Assembly: GCF_014640975.1 (NCBI RefSeq)
Contig: NZ_BMHO01000001.1
Span: 692,166 to 756,165, forward strand
Length of the DNA: 64,000 nt
Source: Microbacterium faecale
Lineage (GTDB): Bacteria > Actinomycetota > Actinomycetes > Actinomycetales > Microbacteriaceae
Reading direction: 5' to 3'
This document shows, piece after piece, positions 8,099 through 16,141 of the stretch (its first letter is position 1; every line of letters begins with the position of its first letter). Made by a program: the position numbers and the translations under genes. Below the pieces are notes generated by a model, which was given only the letters and a program-made list of their open reading frames with translations, did no database searches and was not told the DNA's origin.

Positions 8099-8368
8099 AT
8101 GCCGGCGACGGAGGCGACCACGCAGGTCAACATGCACGAGGCGAAAACGCAGCTCTCGGCGCTCGTCGAACGTGTGCTCCAGGGCGAGACCGTGACGATC
8201 GCGCGCGCCGGAACGCCTGTCGTTGACCTCGTTGTGCATCGTCCGAAGAAGGTGATCTTCGGGCTCGGCAAAGGGGAGTTCGAGTTCGATCAGGAGGCTT
8301 TCGAGGCCGCCGACGAAGAGATCCGGCAGCTCTTTGACATCGACAACGGGCGAGACGACGAGTTGTGA
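8099..8368 (+). CDS. Antitoxin, Phd/YefM family
   Basis: The 89-residue protein begins with the Phd/YefM fold: VNMHEAKTQLSALVERVL, then GETVTIARAGTPVVDLV, the standard beta-strand pair of the DNA-binding half. The acidic C-terminus (EFEFDQEAFEAADEEIRQLF) is the part that usually wraps the toxin. It lies immediately upstream of, and overlaps by 4 bases with, a PIN-domain toxin. The pair probably represses its own promoter at the CTAG cluster. Confidence 0.88.
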   Translation: MPATEATTQVNMHEAKTQLSALVERVLQGETVTIARAGTPVVDLVVHRPKKVIFGLGKGEFEFDQEAFEAADEEIRQLFDIDNGRDDEL

Positions 8369-8754
8369 TCCTCCTCGATACCAACGCGCTGCTGTGGATG
8401 TATCTCGACGATCGGCGCCTCGGGGCGGAGGCGCGCGAACGCATCGCGAACGACAGCCCGATCTTCTATTCGGCGGTATCCGTCGCCGAGATCACGATCA
8501 AGAACGCCCTGGGGAAGCTTCCGCGCCCGGGCGGCGACCGATTTCCCGGGGTGTTCGGCGAGATGGGGCTGTCCGAAATGCCGCTCAACTCGCGCCAGGC
8601 GGCATCGATGCAGGAGGTCCCGGGCCTCGACGGGCACGATCCCTTCGACCGGCTCCTCGCCGCGCAGGCGTACGACAACCGCTGCACGCTGATCACGGCC
8701 GACCGAGCGCTGTTGACGCTGGGGCTCCGCTGGATCCGCGACGCGCGCGTGTGA
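8365..8754 (+). CDS. PIN-domain ribonuclease toxin (VapC-like)
   Basis: This 129-residue PIN-domain protein starts at GTG 8365, inside the antitoxin stop region. The acidic metal-binding residues are visible: Asp5 (LLDTNAL), Glu42 (SVAEITIK), Asp92/Asp95 (GHDPFDRLLAAQA) and Asp113 (ITADRALL). VapC-type toxins cleave tRNA or rRNA when the antitoxin is lost. Pairing of a PIN toxin with a Phd-type antitoxin is common. All catalytic positions are present, so it should be active. Confidence 0.88.
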   Translation: MILLDTNALLWMYLDDRRLGAEARERIANDSPIFYSAVSVAEITIKNALGKLPRPGGDRFPGVFGEMGLSEMPLNSRQAASMQEVPGLDGHDPFDRLLAAQAYDNRCTLITADRALLTLGLRWIRDARV

Positions 8755-8834
8755 GGCGCCGCAGTCGCGACAGGGAGGGGCCGCGGGGTCAAGAGACCGC
8801 GACGTCCCGGGGATGATCGGCGTACGCTCGCCTC

Positions 8835-10091
8835 ATGCGCGCGCTGATCATGACCTTCGGTACTCGCGGTGACATCCAGCCGTACGCCGCTCTCGCGGGC
8901 GCGCTGTCCCGATCCGGGCACGACGTGACGCTCGCGATTCCGGACGAAATGAGCGATCTCGTGCCGGAGGCCGGGTCCGGGAGAATCGACGTCGCCCCGG
9001 CCGGATCCGCCATGCTGCGCACCGTGCAGGAACTCCTCCCGGAGATGTCGGGGGTGCGCGACGCGTCACGAAGCCTGCGAATCATGCGCGACGCGATGCG
9101 TCAGCACCTTGACGAGACCCGGCGTGCTGCCGAGGCGACATCGCCCGACATTATCGTGTATCACCCGAAGTGCCTCGGGGGTCCGCATCTGGCGGAGATG
9201 CTCGGAGTTCCCGGCGTGCTGTCGCTCCCGCTGCCGTTCTATACGCCGACGGGCGAGTTCCCGGCGCCGCTCTTCGGCGGCGCGTCCTTCGGGCGCCGCG
9301 GAAACCGCGCCACCTATGCCGTCGGACGGGCGTCGTCCGTCATGTACGCGGGCATGATCAGAGACTTCCGCCGCCAACTCGGGCTCGCCGGCGACTTCGG
9401 ACGCTTCACGAATCCGCTGGTGAACCCCGACGGCACCGCCGTTCACGTTCTGTACCCCTACAGCCGTCACGTCGTCCCTGTACCTGCGGACTATCCGCCC
9501 ACGGCGCACGTCACCGGATACTGGTTCCTCGACGCGCCCGACAGCCATCTCTCCGAGGACGTGCAGCACTTCCTCGATGCGGGGGATGCTCCCGTCTACG
9601 TCGGTTTCGGATCCATGGGGTTCGGAAAGGGCGCGGAACAGCGTCGCGACGCCGTTCTCGAGGCGTTCGCGCGCACCGGATTGCGCGGCATCGTCGCCAC
9701 TGGCTGGGGCGGGATCGCGCCCGGCGACGCACCGAGCGACGACGTGCTGATGATCGAGGGTGCGCCGCACGAGGTCCTGTTCCCTCGCTGCTCAGCCGTT
9801 GTGCATCACGGCGGCGCGGGATCCACGGCCGCGGGGCTGCGCGCTGGGAAGCCGAGCCTCGTCGTCCCCTTCCTCGGCGATCAGCCGTTCTGGGGATCCC
9901 GGGTGCATGCGCTCGGCGCGGGGCCATCACCCGTGCCACCCAAGCGTCTGGCCCGCGACTTCGCCGACCGGCTCGCGCAACTCGTCGGCGCTCCGAACTA
10001 CGCACGTCGGGCGATCGAGGTGGGAGACAGGATCCGTACGGAGGACGGTCTCGCAGAAGGTGTGCGCGTGCTCGAGCGGCTCGCGGAGTGA
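8835..10091 (+). CDS. UGT-type glycosyltransferase (GT1-like)
   Basis: The 418-residue GT-B enzyme has the N-terminal MRALIMTFGTRGDIQPYAAL segment of sterol/macrolide UDP-glycosyltransferases. A C-terminal nucleotide-sugar motif, HHGGAGSTAAGLRAGKP then PFLGDQPFWGSRV, spans about residues 318-350. Proteins of this type glycosylate lipids, carotenoids or small hydrophobic molecules. The acceptor is unknown and no biosynthetic genes sit beside it. The start is supported by TACGCT at 8823-8828, six bases before ATG. A short hairpin follows the stop codon. Confidence 0.85.
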   Translation: MRALIMTFGTRGDIQPYAALAGALSRSGHDVTLAIPDEMSDLVPEAGSGRIDVAPAGSAMLRTVQELLPEMSGVRDASRSLRIMRDAMRQHLDETRRAAEATSPDIIVYHPKCLGGPHLAEMLGVPGVLSLPLPFYTPTGEFPAPLFGGASFGRRGNRATYAVGRASSVMYAGMIRDFRRQLGLAGDFGRFTNPLVNPDGTAVHVLYPYSRHVVPVPADYPPTAHVTGYWFLDAPDSHLSEDVQHFLDAGDAPVYVGFGSMGFGKGAEQRRDAVLEAFARTGLRGIVATGWGGIAPGDAPSDDVLMIEGAPHEVLFPRCSAVVHHGGAGSTAAGLRAGKPSLVVPFLGDQPFWGSRVHALGAGPSPVPPKRLARDFADRLAQLVGAPNYARRAIEVGDRIRTEDGLAEGVRVLERLAE

Positions 10092-10112
10092 CCGGGGCCG
10101 GTGACCGGTCAC
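10088..10112 (+). terminator. Hairpin after the glycosyltransferase gene
   Basis: GTGACCGG (10088-10095) pairs with CCGGTCAC (10105-10112) over a 9-base loop. It begins at the glycosyltransferase stop codon. There is no U-tract, so terminator function is only suggested. Confidence 0.4.
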
Positions 10113-10143
10113 GAATGTCGGGGGTCTGTGCCATCCTCGTGCC

Positions 10144-10812
10144 ATGACCGCGAACGAACCCGGCACCCCTGGCGGCACCGCCGAGAGGCCCGCGATCTTC
10201 TTCCGCGACGCGGCGGAGTTCCGCGCGTGGCTCGAGCGACACCACGAGACGGAACCCGAGCTCTGGATGGGCTTCTACCGCGCCCATGTCGGTGACCGAG
10301 GCCTGAGCTGGGCCGATGCCGTTCCCGAGGCGCTGTGCTTCGGGTGGATCGACTCCCTCTCGCAGCCCATCGACGACGACTCGCGGCGCCAGCGGTGGAC
10401 GCCGCGGAAGGCGCGCAGCACGTGGTCACGTGTGAACATCGAGCACGTCGAGCGGCTGATGGCCGAGGGCCGCATGCACCCCGCGGGCGTTGCGGCGTTC
10501 GAGCGGCGCACGGACGCGCGATCCGGCACATACTCGCACGAGAATCCGGAAGCCGAGTTGACGCCCGAGCTGCAGGCGATCATCGAGGCGTCTCCGGGCA
10601 CCGTCGCATTCCTCGCGGAGGCGACGCCGGGGTATCGCAAGGCCGTGCGCCATTGGATCATGTCCGCGAAGCAGGAGACCACGCGCGAGCGCCGCACGCG
10701 CCAGCTCGTCGACGACTCCAAGGCAGGGCGACTGGTGCCGCCGCAGCGCCCGGGCCGAACCCCGGCGTGGTTGGATCGCGCGACGGCCGCAGCGCGGCGC
10801 GCCGAAAGCTGA
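10144..10812 (+). CDS. YdeI/OmpD-associated family protein
   Basis: The 222-residue cytoplasmic protein has the YdeI-family pattern: FRAWLERHHETEPELWMGFY, then SWADAVPEALCFGWIDS, a W-T-P-R-K stretch (residues about 84-95) and a C-terminal GYRKAVRHWIMSAKQETTRERR helix pair (written as GYRKAVRHWIMSAKQ / ETTRERR). Family members are widespread and poorly characterised. Some were linked to resistance to host-defence peptides. Nothing nearby clarifies its role. A CATCCT box six bases before ATG may be the promoter. Confidence 0.8.
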   Translation: MTANEPGTPGGTAERPAIFFRDAAEFRAWLERHHETEPELWMGFYRAHVGDRGLSWADAVPEALCFGWIDSLSQPIDDDSRRQRWTPRKARSTWSRVNIEHVERLMAEGRMHPAGVAAFERRTDARSGTYSHENPEAELTPELQAIIEASPGTVAFLAEATPGYRKAVRHWIMSAKQETTRERRTRQLVDDSKAGRLVPPQRPGRTPAWLDRATAAARRAES

Positions 10813-10961
10813 CGCAAACGCGCACGGCCTGAGACGGGCGGAGCCGATCCTGCAGGCGAGGACGCTCACCGATCCACCCAGCCGCCCTCAGTAGGATTGT
10901 GGGGCATCCGCGCGTGCCCGTCTGGCCGCGCGACACACCCCGTACGACCATTGGAGCCACC

Positions 10962-12347
10962 GTGGCCGAGCAGTCCCGCCTCGACAAAGTCATCGCCCTC
11001 GCCCGTCATCGCGGGTTCGTGTTCCAAGCGGGTGAGATCTACGGCGGATCCCGGTCGGCGTGGGACTACGGCCCTCTCGGTACCGAGCTGAAGGAGAACA
11101 TCCGTCGGCAGTGGTGGCAGACCTTCGTGCGCGGTCGCGGCGACATGGTCGGCCTCGACAGCTCGATCATCCTGCCGAGCAAGGTCTGGGAGGCGTCGGG
11201 CCACGTCGCGACGTTCACGGATCCGCTCGTCGAGTGCCTGCAGTGCCACAAGCGCCACCGCGAGGATCACCTCCTCGAGGCGTTCGAGGAGAAGAAGGGC
11301 CGCGCGCCCGAGAACGGCATGGCCGACATCGCGTGCCCGGACTGCGGCACGCGCGGCAAGTGGACCGAACCGAAGTCGTTCTCCGGCCTCATCAAGACCT
11401 ACCTCGGTGTGGTCGACGACGAGTCGGGCCTCAACTACCTGCGCCCGGAGACCGCGCAGGGCATCTTCACGAACTTCGCGAACGTCGTCACGGCCGCTCG
11501 CAAGAAGCCGCCGTTCGGCATCGGCCAGATCGGCAAGGCCTTCCGCAACGAGATCACGCCGGGCAACTTCATCTTCCGCACCCGCGAGTTCGAGCAGATG
11601 GAGATCGAGTTCTTCGTCGCACCGGACGATGCCGGCGAATGGTTCGACCACTGGGTCGAGGCGTGCTGGAACTGGTTCGTCGACCTCGGCGTGAACCCCG
11701 ACAACATGCGCCGCTTCGACGTTCCAGAAGACGAGCGCGCGCACTACTCGGAGCGGACCATCGACTTCGAGTACGACTTCGGCTTCGCCGGCAAGGGCTG
11801 GGGCGAGCTGATGGGCGTCGCCAACCGCACCGACTTCGACCTGTCGAACCACATTGAGCAGTCGGGTGCGAATCTGCACTTCTTCGACCAGGCGTCGGGT
11901 GAGAAGTACGTGCCGTACGTGATCGAACCGTCGTTCGGGCTCACTCGCTCGATGATGGCCTTCCTCGTCGACGCGTACGTCGAGGAGGAGGTGGCGAACG
12001 CCAAGGGCGGCACCGACACGCGAACCGTGCTGAAGCTGGATCCGCGTCTCGCGCCCACGAAGGTCGCCGTGCTGCCGCTGAGCCGCAACGAGAAGCTCTC
12101 GCCGCTCGCACGCAAGGTCGCCGACGACCTCCGTGGATCCTGGAACGTCGACTTCGACGACGCCGGCGCGATTGGTCGTCGCTACCGTCGCCAGGATGAG
12201 ATCGGCACGCCGCTCTGCGTCACGGTCGACTTCGACAGCCTCGACGACGACGCCGTCACCGTGCGTGACCGCGACACGATGGGTCAGGAGCGCGTCCCGC
12301 TCGAGGGTCTGTACGGCTACCTCGCCGAGCGCCTCCGCGGCGCGTAA
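10962..12347 (+). CDS. glyS: Glycine--tRNA ligase (single-chain, alpha2 type)
   Basis: This class II synthetase of 461 residues charges tRNA-Gly. Class II motif 2 is seen as [23 protein letters not shown] (two pieces: [13 protein letters not shown] and [12 protein letters not shown]). Motif 3 is the [15 protein letters not shown] segment, and the anticodon-binding domain follows from about residue 350. Length fits the actinobacterial alpha2 enzyme. GTG 10962, preceded by GGAG, starts the expected [18 protein letters not shown] sequence. An earlier in-frame GTG at 10899 adds an unrelated stretch. A TAGGAT box at 10892-10897 gives a short leader, and a strong terminator follows. Confidence 0.96.
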   Translation: MAEQSRLDKVIALARHRGFVFQAGEIYGGSRSAWDYGPLGTELKENIRRQWWQTFVRGRGDMVGLDSSIILPSKVWEASGHVATFTDPLVECLQCHKRHREDHLLEAFEEKKGRAPENGMADIACPDCGTRGKWTEPKSFSGLIKTYLGVVDDESGLNYLRPETAQGIFTNFANVVTAARKKPPFGIGQIGKAFRNEITPGNFIFRTREFEQMEIEFFVAPDDAGEWFDHWVEACWNWFVDLGVNPDNMRRFDVPEDERAHYSERTIDFEYDFGFAGKGWGELMGVANRTDFDLSNHIEQSGANLHFFDQASGEKYVPYVIEPSFGLTRSMMAFLVDAYVEEEVANAKGGTDTRTVLKLDPRLAPTKVAVLPLSRNEKLSPLARKVADDLRGSWNVDFDDAGAIGRRYRRQDEIGTPLCVTVDFDSLDDDAVTVRDRDTMGQERVPLEGLYGYLAERLRGA

Positions 12348-12355
12348 GCGAGTAC

Positions 12356-12395
12356 GCGAAAGGGTCCGGGGAATCTCGTCCCCGGACCCTTTCGC
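12356..12395 (+). terminator. Strong terminator after glyS
   Basis: A perfect 17-bp stem joins 12356-12372 (GCGAAAGGGTCCGGGGA) and 12379-12395 over a 6-base loop, nine bases after the glyS stop. There is no U-tract, which is common for terminators in high-GC actinobacteria. Confidence 0.8.
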
Positions 12396-12400
12396 GCGCC

Positions 12401-12480
12401 TCGGAAGGTGATTTCGCCCGGCGAAGGTGCGGATCCGCTGTCGGCTCCGTCGGGAGGAGGATGCTCCGCCCGACGCTCCC
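12401..12480. repeat. Intergenic repeat, degenerate copy A
   Basis: The stretch containing GGTGATTTCGCC and CGAAGGTGCGGATCCGC resembles the element at 13481-13560. They share CGAAGGTGCGGATCCGC exactly and both end in GACGCTC. This copy has lost the clear hairpin arms. Confidence 0.5.
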
Positions 12481-12524
12481 CGCGCGCTTCCGGCGTCGCC
12501 GCGTGTCGCCCCTAACCTGGCCGC

Positions 12525-12787
12525 ATGCATCACGACCAGCTCCCGCTCTCGGTCGTCGTGGCGGAGGGCATGATCAGGGAGCAGTTCCCGCAGCTCGCAG
12601 ACGAACGCATCGTCCCGTTGGCCACGTCGGCGACGACGAACGACATCTACCGGGTGGGCGACGACCTCGCCGTACGCTTCCGGATGCAGAGTGGCGACGC
12701 GAACCCGCATCGCCGCGATGCGGAGAGAGCGCCCTCGGCCGCAGCACGATCGACCGCATCCTCTCCGCGCCCGAACTCGGCGTGTGA
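12525..12787 (+). pseudogene. Aminoglycoside phosphotransferase-like gene with internal deletion
   Basis: ATG 12525 begins MHHDQLPLSVVVAEGMIREQ, continuing to about residue 54 as a normal APH-fold N-terminus (TTNDIYRVGDDLAVRFRM). The frame then becomes an arginine-rich shadow. A different frame, ending at the stop at 12785-12787, reads ESALGRSTIDRILSAPELGV, which looks like the tail of the same kind of protein. The kinase core (Brenner HxD and DxD region) is missing. This fits an ancestral gene that lost about 200 codons and shifted frame. A TAACCT box lies six bases before the ATG. Confidence 0.6.
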
Positions 12788-12901
12788 CCGCGCCGGGCGG
12801 CGGCGCCGTTGCATCGCCGCCGCACCGCGGACAACTCCTCGTCATCGATCGTCGGGTCGGTGTGCAGAGCGGCTATCGTGGGCGGCACGGAGGAGGCGAA
12901 T

Positions 12902-13471
12902 ATGGAGACCGACGAGTTCGTCGAACGCATGAACGCAGGGGAGCCGGCTGCTCCCGGCAGTGACCTGGCTCACGCGATGAACGACCTCGCCGAGGAGGCC
13001 ATTCGCCTCTGCATGGAGCTCAACACGCGGTACACGACGCCCGAGGAGCGGGTCGAGATCATGTCGCGGATCACGGGGCGCGACGTCCCGGCCTCGTTCC
13101 GCATCTTCCCGCCATTCACGACCGACTGCGGGACGAACATCCGCCTCGGCGAGCGTGTGTTCGTGAACAGTGGGTGCCGCTTCCAAGACCAGGGCGGCAT
13201 CACGATCGGCGATGATGCTCTGATCGGTCACAACACGGTGATCGCGACGCTCAACCATGATCTCGATCCGGCTACGCGTGCGACGACGGTGCCGAAGCCG
13301 GTCGTCATCGGCGACAGCGTGTGGATCGGTGCGAACGCAACGATCCTTCCTGGCGTCACGATCGGCGACGGCGCCGTGGTCGCGGCCGGAGCGGTCGTGA
13401 CGGCTGATGTGGCCGCGCGGACGATCGTGGCTGGCGTCCCTGCGCGTCGCATCCGCACCCTCGACTCCTGA
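12902..13471 (+). CDS. Sugar O-acetyltransferase (maltose acetyltransferase-like)
   Basis: The 189-residue left-handed beta-helix acetyltransferase has hexapeptide repeats from GTNIRLGERVFVNSGCRF to VVAAGAVVTADVAARTIVAG. The catalytic His lies in the NHDLDP segment and the C-terminal GVPARRIR end is typical. The family acetylates maltose, galactoside or other sugars using acetyl-CoA; the true substrate is not known. ATG 12902 was chosen because GGAGGA precedes it. An upstream in-frame ATG at 12809 lacks a ribosome site. Confidence 0.85.
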   Translation: METDEFVERMNAGEPAAPGSDLAHAMNDLAEEAIRLCMELNTRYTTPEERVEIMSRITGRDVPASFRIFPPFTTDCGTNIRLGERVFVNSGCRFQDQGGITIGDDALIGHNTVIATLNHDLDPATRATTVPKPVVIGDSVWIGANATILPGVTIGDGAVVAAGAVVTADVAARTIVAGVPARRIRTLDS

Positions 13472-13480
13472 CCTCAGCGC

Positions 13481-13560
13481 GCTTCGAAAGGAGATGTCGC
13501 CTTCCGAAGGTGCGGATCCGCGGATCGAGCGGTTCAGAAGGCGACATCTCCTCCTGACGC
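13481..13560. repeat. Intergenic repeat with hairpin, copy B
   Basis: AGGAGATGTCGCCTT (13489-13503) pairs perfectly with AAGGCGACATCTCCT (13538-13552) across a 34-base loop that holds CGAAGGTGCGGATCCGC, the block shared with the copy at 12401-12480. It lies between convergent genes and may also terminate them. It contains no gene. Confidence 0.65.
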
Positions 13561-13575
13561 TCGCCCAGCGCCCGG

Positions 13576-13983
13576 TCACGCGTCGCTTGCGCGATTGCCC
13601 ATCACGCCCGCAGTGAGCGTCGCGTACGAGCGGGCGATGATGCGCCGCAGCGTCTCGAGGTCACAGGCCTCGAGGTCTTTCACATAGAGACACCCGACGC
13701 CGGTCGTGTGCGGGCCGAGCTGCGCGAGATCCTCCTCATGCGTGGCGACGCCGTCCATCAGGTAGATCGTCGTCGCGGCCTTACGCGGCGCGAATGCGGC
13801 GGCCGGGCCATCGCCTTCGCGGCCGGATGCGTACCGGTAGTGGTAGGAACCGAAGCCGATGATGGATCCAGTGAGCGCCGGATCCTCGCCCGTCACGTCG
13901 CGCATCAGGGAGATCAGGCGCTCGGCGTCACGACGCCGCTTCGCGGGGGCCACTCGGGCGAGAAACTCATCGATGTCCGTCAT
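13576..13983 (-). CDS. DUF1801 family protein
   Basis: The 135-residue protein has the DUF1801/YdhG-like pattern: MTDIDEFLARVAPAKRRRDA, SIIGFGSYHYRYASGREGD, AAFAPRKAATTIYLM, and a C-terminal LGPHTTGVGCLYVKDL. The family has an iron-chaperone-like (frataxin/YdhG) fold and no settled function. GATACT lies six bases before the ATG on this strand, consistent with a leaderless transcript. It is convergent with the acetyltransferase across repeat copy B. Confidence 0.82.
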   Translation of the reverse strand: MTDIDEFLARVAPAKRRRDAERLISLMRDVTGEDPALTGSIIGFGSYHYRYASGREGDGPAAAFAPRKAATTIYLMDGVATHEEDLAQLGPHTTGVGCLYVKDLEACDLETLRRIIARSYATLTAGVMGNRASDA

Positions 13984-14100
13984 GGGTCCAGTATCCGCGT
14001 GAGATCGCGCTCACGTGTCATCGCCCCGTGAAGCGACGATCCCGAGTCTCCGCGGACGTGCCGCGACCGACACGGCACCGACGTGGCTACACTCACGAGC

Positions 14101-14880
14101 GTGGGCGTCGAGGGAGCCGGGTACATGCCGCAGTATGGCGTCGTGCACGTGGCGGTGCTCGTCGTCATCGTCGTCGTCGCGGTCGTCTGCGCCCTGGTCA
14201 CGCGTCGCACGCGCGACGACGACAGCACCATGCGGGTGCTGAGAATCAGCGGCTGGATGCTGCTCGTGGTGTCGACCGTGTGGACGGTCTGGGGCCTGCT
14301 CCCCGCGAACTGGGACCTGCACCAGTCGCTGCCCTTCCACTTCTCCGATGCGCTGCGGTACCTGGCGGCGATCGCGCTGATCACGCGCGCGGGGTGGGCA
14401 ATCGCGGTCGTCTACTACTGGGGGCTCACCCTCAACCTGCAGTCGGTGCTGACGCCCGACCTGAACTACCTGCAGTTTCCGGTGCTCGAGTTCGCCATGT
14501 ACTGGAGCCTCCACGCGGCTGTGCTCATCGCTCCGATCGTGCTGACGTGGGGGCTCGGGTATCGACCGACCTGGCGCGGATACGCCGTCACCTTCGGCGC
14601 GACCATCGTCTGGTCGGCGGTCGCATTCGCAGTGAACCTGATGACGGAATCCAACTACAGCTACGTGAGCGGCGGGCCGGCGGGCGCATCGCTCCTCGAC
14701 GTGCTCGGTCCGTGGCCGCTCTACCTGCTGTCGGTGGCGGGGCTCATGATCCTCGTCTGGGGCCTGATGACCTGGCCGTGGGAGACGGAGAGGTCGCGCG
14801 CAGCGACGCGCGCCGCCGACCGCTTCGCCCTCGTCCGGCAGCCGGCATCAGCCGCTCGGGCAGGCGACCGAAGAGGGTGA
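14101..14880 (+). CDS. YwaF/TIGR02206-type integral membrane protein
   Basis: This protein of about 259 residues has six or seven hydrophobic helices. LPFHFSDALRYLAAIALI and ALFVNLMTESNYSY-like (here FAVNLMTESNYSYVSGGP) segments mark the TIGR02206 (YwaF) family, whose function is unknown. The start is not certain. GTG 14101 has TACACT seven bases upstream, and ATG 14125 has GGGAG upstream. Both leave the first membrane segment (YGVVHVAVLVVIVVVAVV) intact. It is convergent with the solute-binding protein gene, with a hairpin between. Confidence 0.8.
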   Translation: MGVEGAGYMPQYGVVHVAVLVVIVVVAVVCALVTRRTRDDDSTMRVLRISGWMLLVVSTVWTVWGLLPANWDLHQSLPFHFSDALRYLAAIALITRAGWAIAVVYYWGLTLNLQSVLTPDLNYLQFPVLEFAMYWSLHAAVLIAPIVLTWGLGYRPTWRGYAVTFGATIVWSAVAFAVNLMTESNYSYVSGGPAGASLLDVLGPWPLYLLSVAGLMILVWGLMTWPWETERSRAATRAADRFALVRQPASAARAGDRRG

Positions 14881-14902
14881 GGCCGCGGCACCGCGGGCGA
14901 CC

Positions 14903-14956
14903 AATGCGTCTGGTCCTTGTGGAGACCTGATCTCGTCTTCACAAGGGCCCGACGCA
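14903..14956. terminator. Bidirectional terminator hairpin
   Basis: A long imperfect stem starts with ATGCGTC (14903-14909) pairing with GACGCAT (14950-14956) and continues inward through TCCTTGTG / CACAAGG. It lies between the convergent YwaF-like gene and the solute-binding protein gene, at the left border of the catabolic island. Confidence 0.7.
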
Positions 14957-14981
14957 TCGTTGCGCGGTGACGGCCGTCAGC

Positions 14982-16112
14982 TCACTCCTCGCCGAAGGCG
15001 ACCTTGACCGTCTCCAGGTTCTCGGAGTGGATGTCGAGCACGTCCGTCAGGCTGAGGGGCTCGAGCAGGTCGAGTTCATCAGCGGGCGGAAGTCCATCGG
15101 GCCCGGCTTCTCCGGGCAGCAGCGGGTAATAGCCGAGCTCGGCAGCTGCCTGCTGCGCCTCCGGAGTGAACAGCCACGACATCAGGAGCTTCGCCGCTTC
15201 CGGGTTCGGGCCGTTCCGCAACAGGCTGACGTAGTGCGGTGATAGGTGTACGCCCTCGTCCGGAAGCGTCCATTCGACGGGCGCGCCATTGGCGCGATCG
15301 CGCAGGTAGAACGCCATCGGATACGCCGGCTGCAGTGCGAACTCGCCCGTGGCGACCGCGGTTCCGGCCGCAGGAGTCGATGCCTGGAAGATGATGTCCT
15401 GGGCCGCGAACTCGTCTAGCCAGTCGGGTCCGTACCGACCGTCCCACAGGACATGCGAGAGGGTGCCGAGCCCCGCTCCGTTTCGCGTCATGTTGTCCGA
15501 CGTCATCTTGCCCTTGAGCGATGGGTCGAGTAGGTCCTCCCAGGTCGTGGGGGCTTCCTCGGGGCTGAGAAGCGACGTGTTGTAGGCGAAACCGAAGGTC
15601 GCCGCGGTCGCGGCCCACGCGGCGCCGCTCGGCTCGGCGTACGCCACCGGATCCAGCTGTTCCGCGAGGACCGGAGTGAACGGCTCGAGCTGATCAGCCA
15701 GGAGATTGCCGGCGATGCCCGCATCCCCGTTCTGAATGATGTCGCCCACGTGCTGACCGCTGGCGAACTCTGCCTCCAGCTTCGCGGTGAGGTCCGGTCC
15801 CAGGATGTAGACCGGCTCGACAGTGATGTCGGGGAACCGAGCCGAGAAGACTTCGTACATCGCGGCCTTGTCCGTCTCGCCCGGACCATAGATGGTGACG
15901 CTTGTCTGTCCGGCTTCCTGGGCGGCCGCATACAGCTCTTCCAGCTGCGCGGCGGCTTCGTTGCCACCGAGGAGCTCGGTGTCGGCGGCGGGGTCACCGC
16001 CACCGACACCGTTTCCAGCCGGTTCTTCGGCGGGCGTGGACGATCCAGCACAGCCGGCGAGCAGTAGGGCGGCGGCCGCGACCGCGCCCGTCAGTGAGAG
16101 TGTCCTTCGCAT
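14982..16112 (-). CDS. ABC transporter solute-binding lipoprotein (Fe3+-family fold)
   Basis: The 376-residue lipoprotein has a signal peptide ending in the lipobox LLLAGC, with Cys21 as lipid anchor. The mature part belongs to the type 2 periplasmic-binding proteins usually annotated as Fe3+ or putrescine binders. ATG 16112 starts directly with the signal peptide. The gene lies 29 bases after the acyl-CoA synthetase and is the last gene of the ALDH-ferB-ferA operon. The island encodes a matching permease (27508) and ATPase (25284) elsewhere. The context argues for uptake of an aromatic acid or its chelate rather than simple iron. A paralogue of equal length lies at 40007. Confidence 0.85.
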   Translation of the reverse strand: MRRTLSLTGAVAAAALLLAGCAGSSTPAEEPAGNGVGGGDPAADTELLGGNEAAAQLEELYAAAQEAGQTSVTIYGPGETDKAAMYEVFSARFPDITVEPVYILGPDLTAKLEAEFASGQHVGDIIQNGDAGIAGNLLADQLEPFTPVLAEQLDPVAYAEPSGAAWAATAATFGFAYNTSLLSPEEAPTTWEDLLDPSLKGKMTSDNMTRNGAGLGTLSHVLWDGRYGPDWLDEFAAQDIIFQASTPAAGTAVATGEFALQPAYPMAFYLRDRANGAPVEWTLPDEGVHLSPHYVSLLRNGPNPEAAKLLMSWLFTPEAQQAAAELGYYPLLPGEAGPDGLPPADELDLLEPLSLTDVLDIHSENLETVKVAFGEE

Positions 16113-16141
16113 GATGTGGTGTCTTCCTGTCGGGGTCTGCG

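Noticed and set aside
10866..12845. Minus-strand open frame of 659 codons
   Set aside because: Antisense to glyS, whose motifs are clear; no domain content.
14982..16112. Iron-uptake function for the solute-binding protein
   Set aside because: Family annotation suggests Fe3+, but all neighbours are aromatic-catabolic and the same arrangement recurs in the second cluster; kept only as a fold name.
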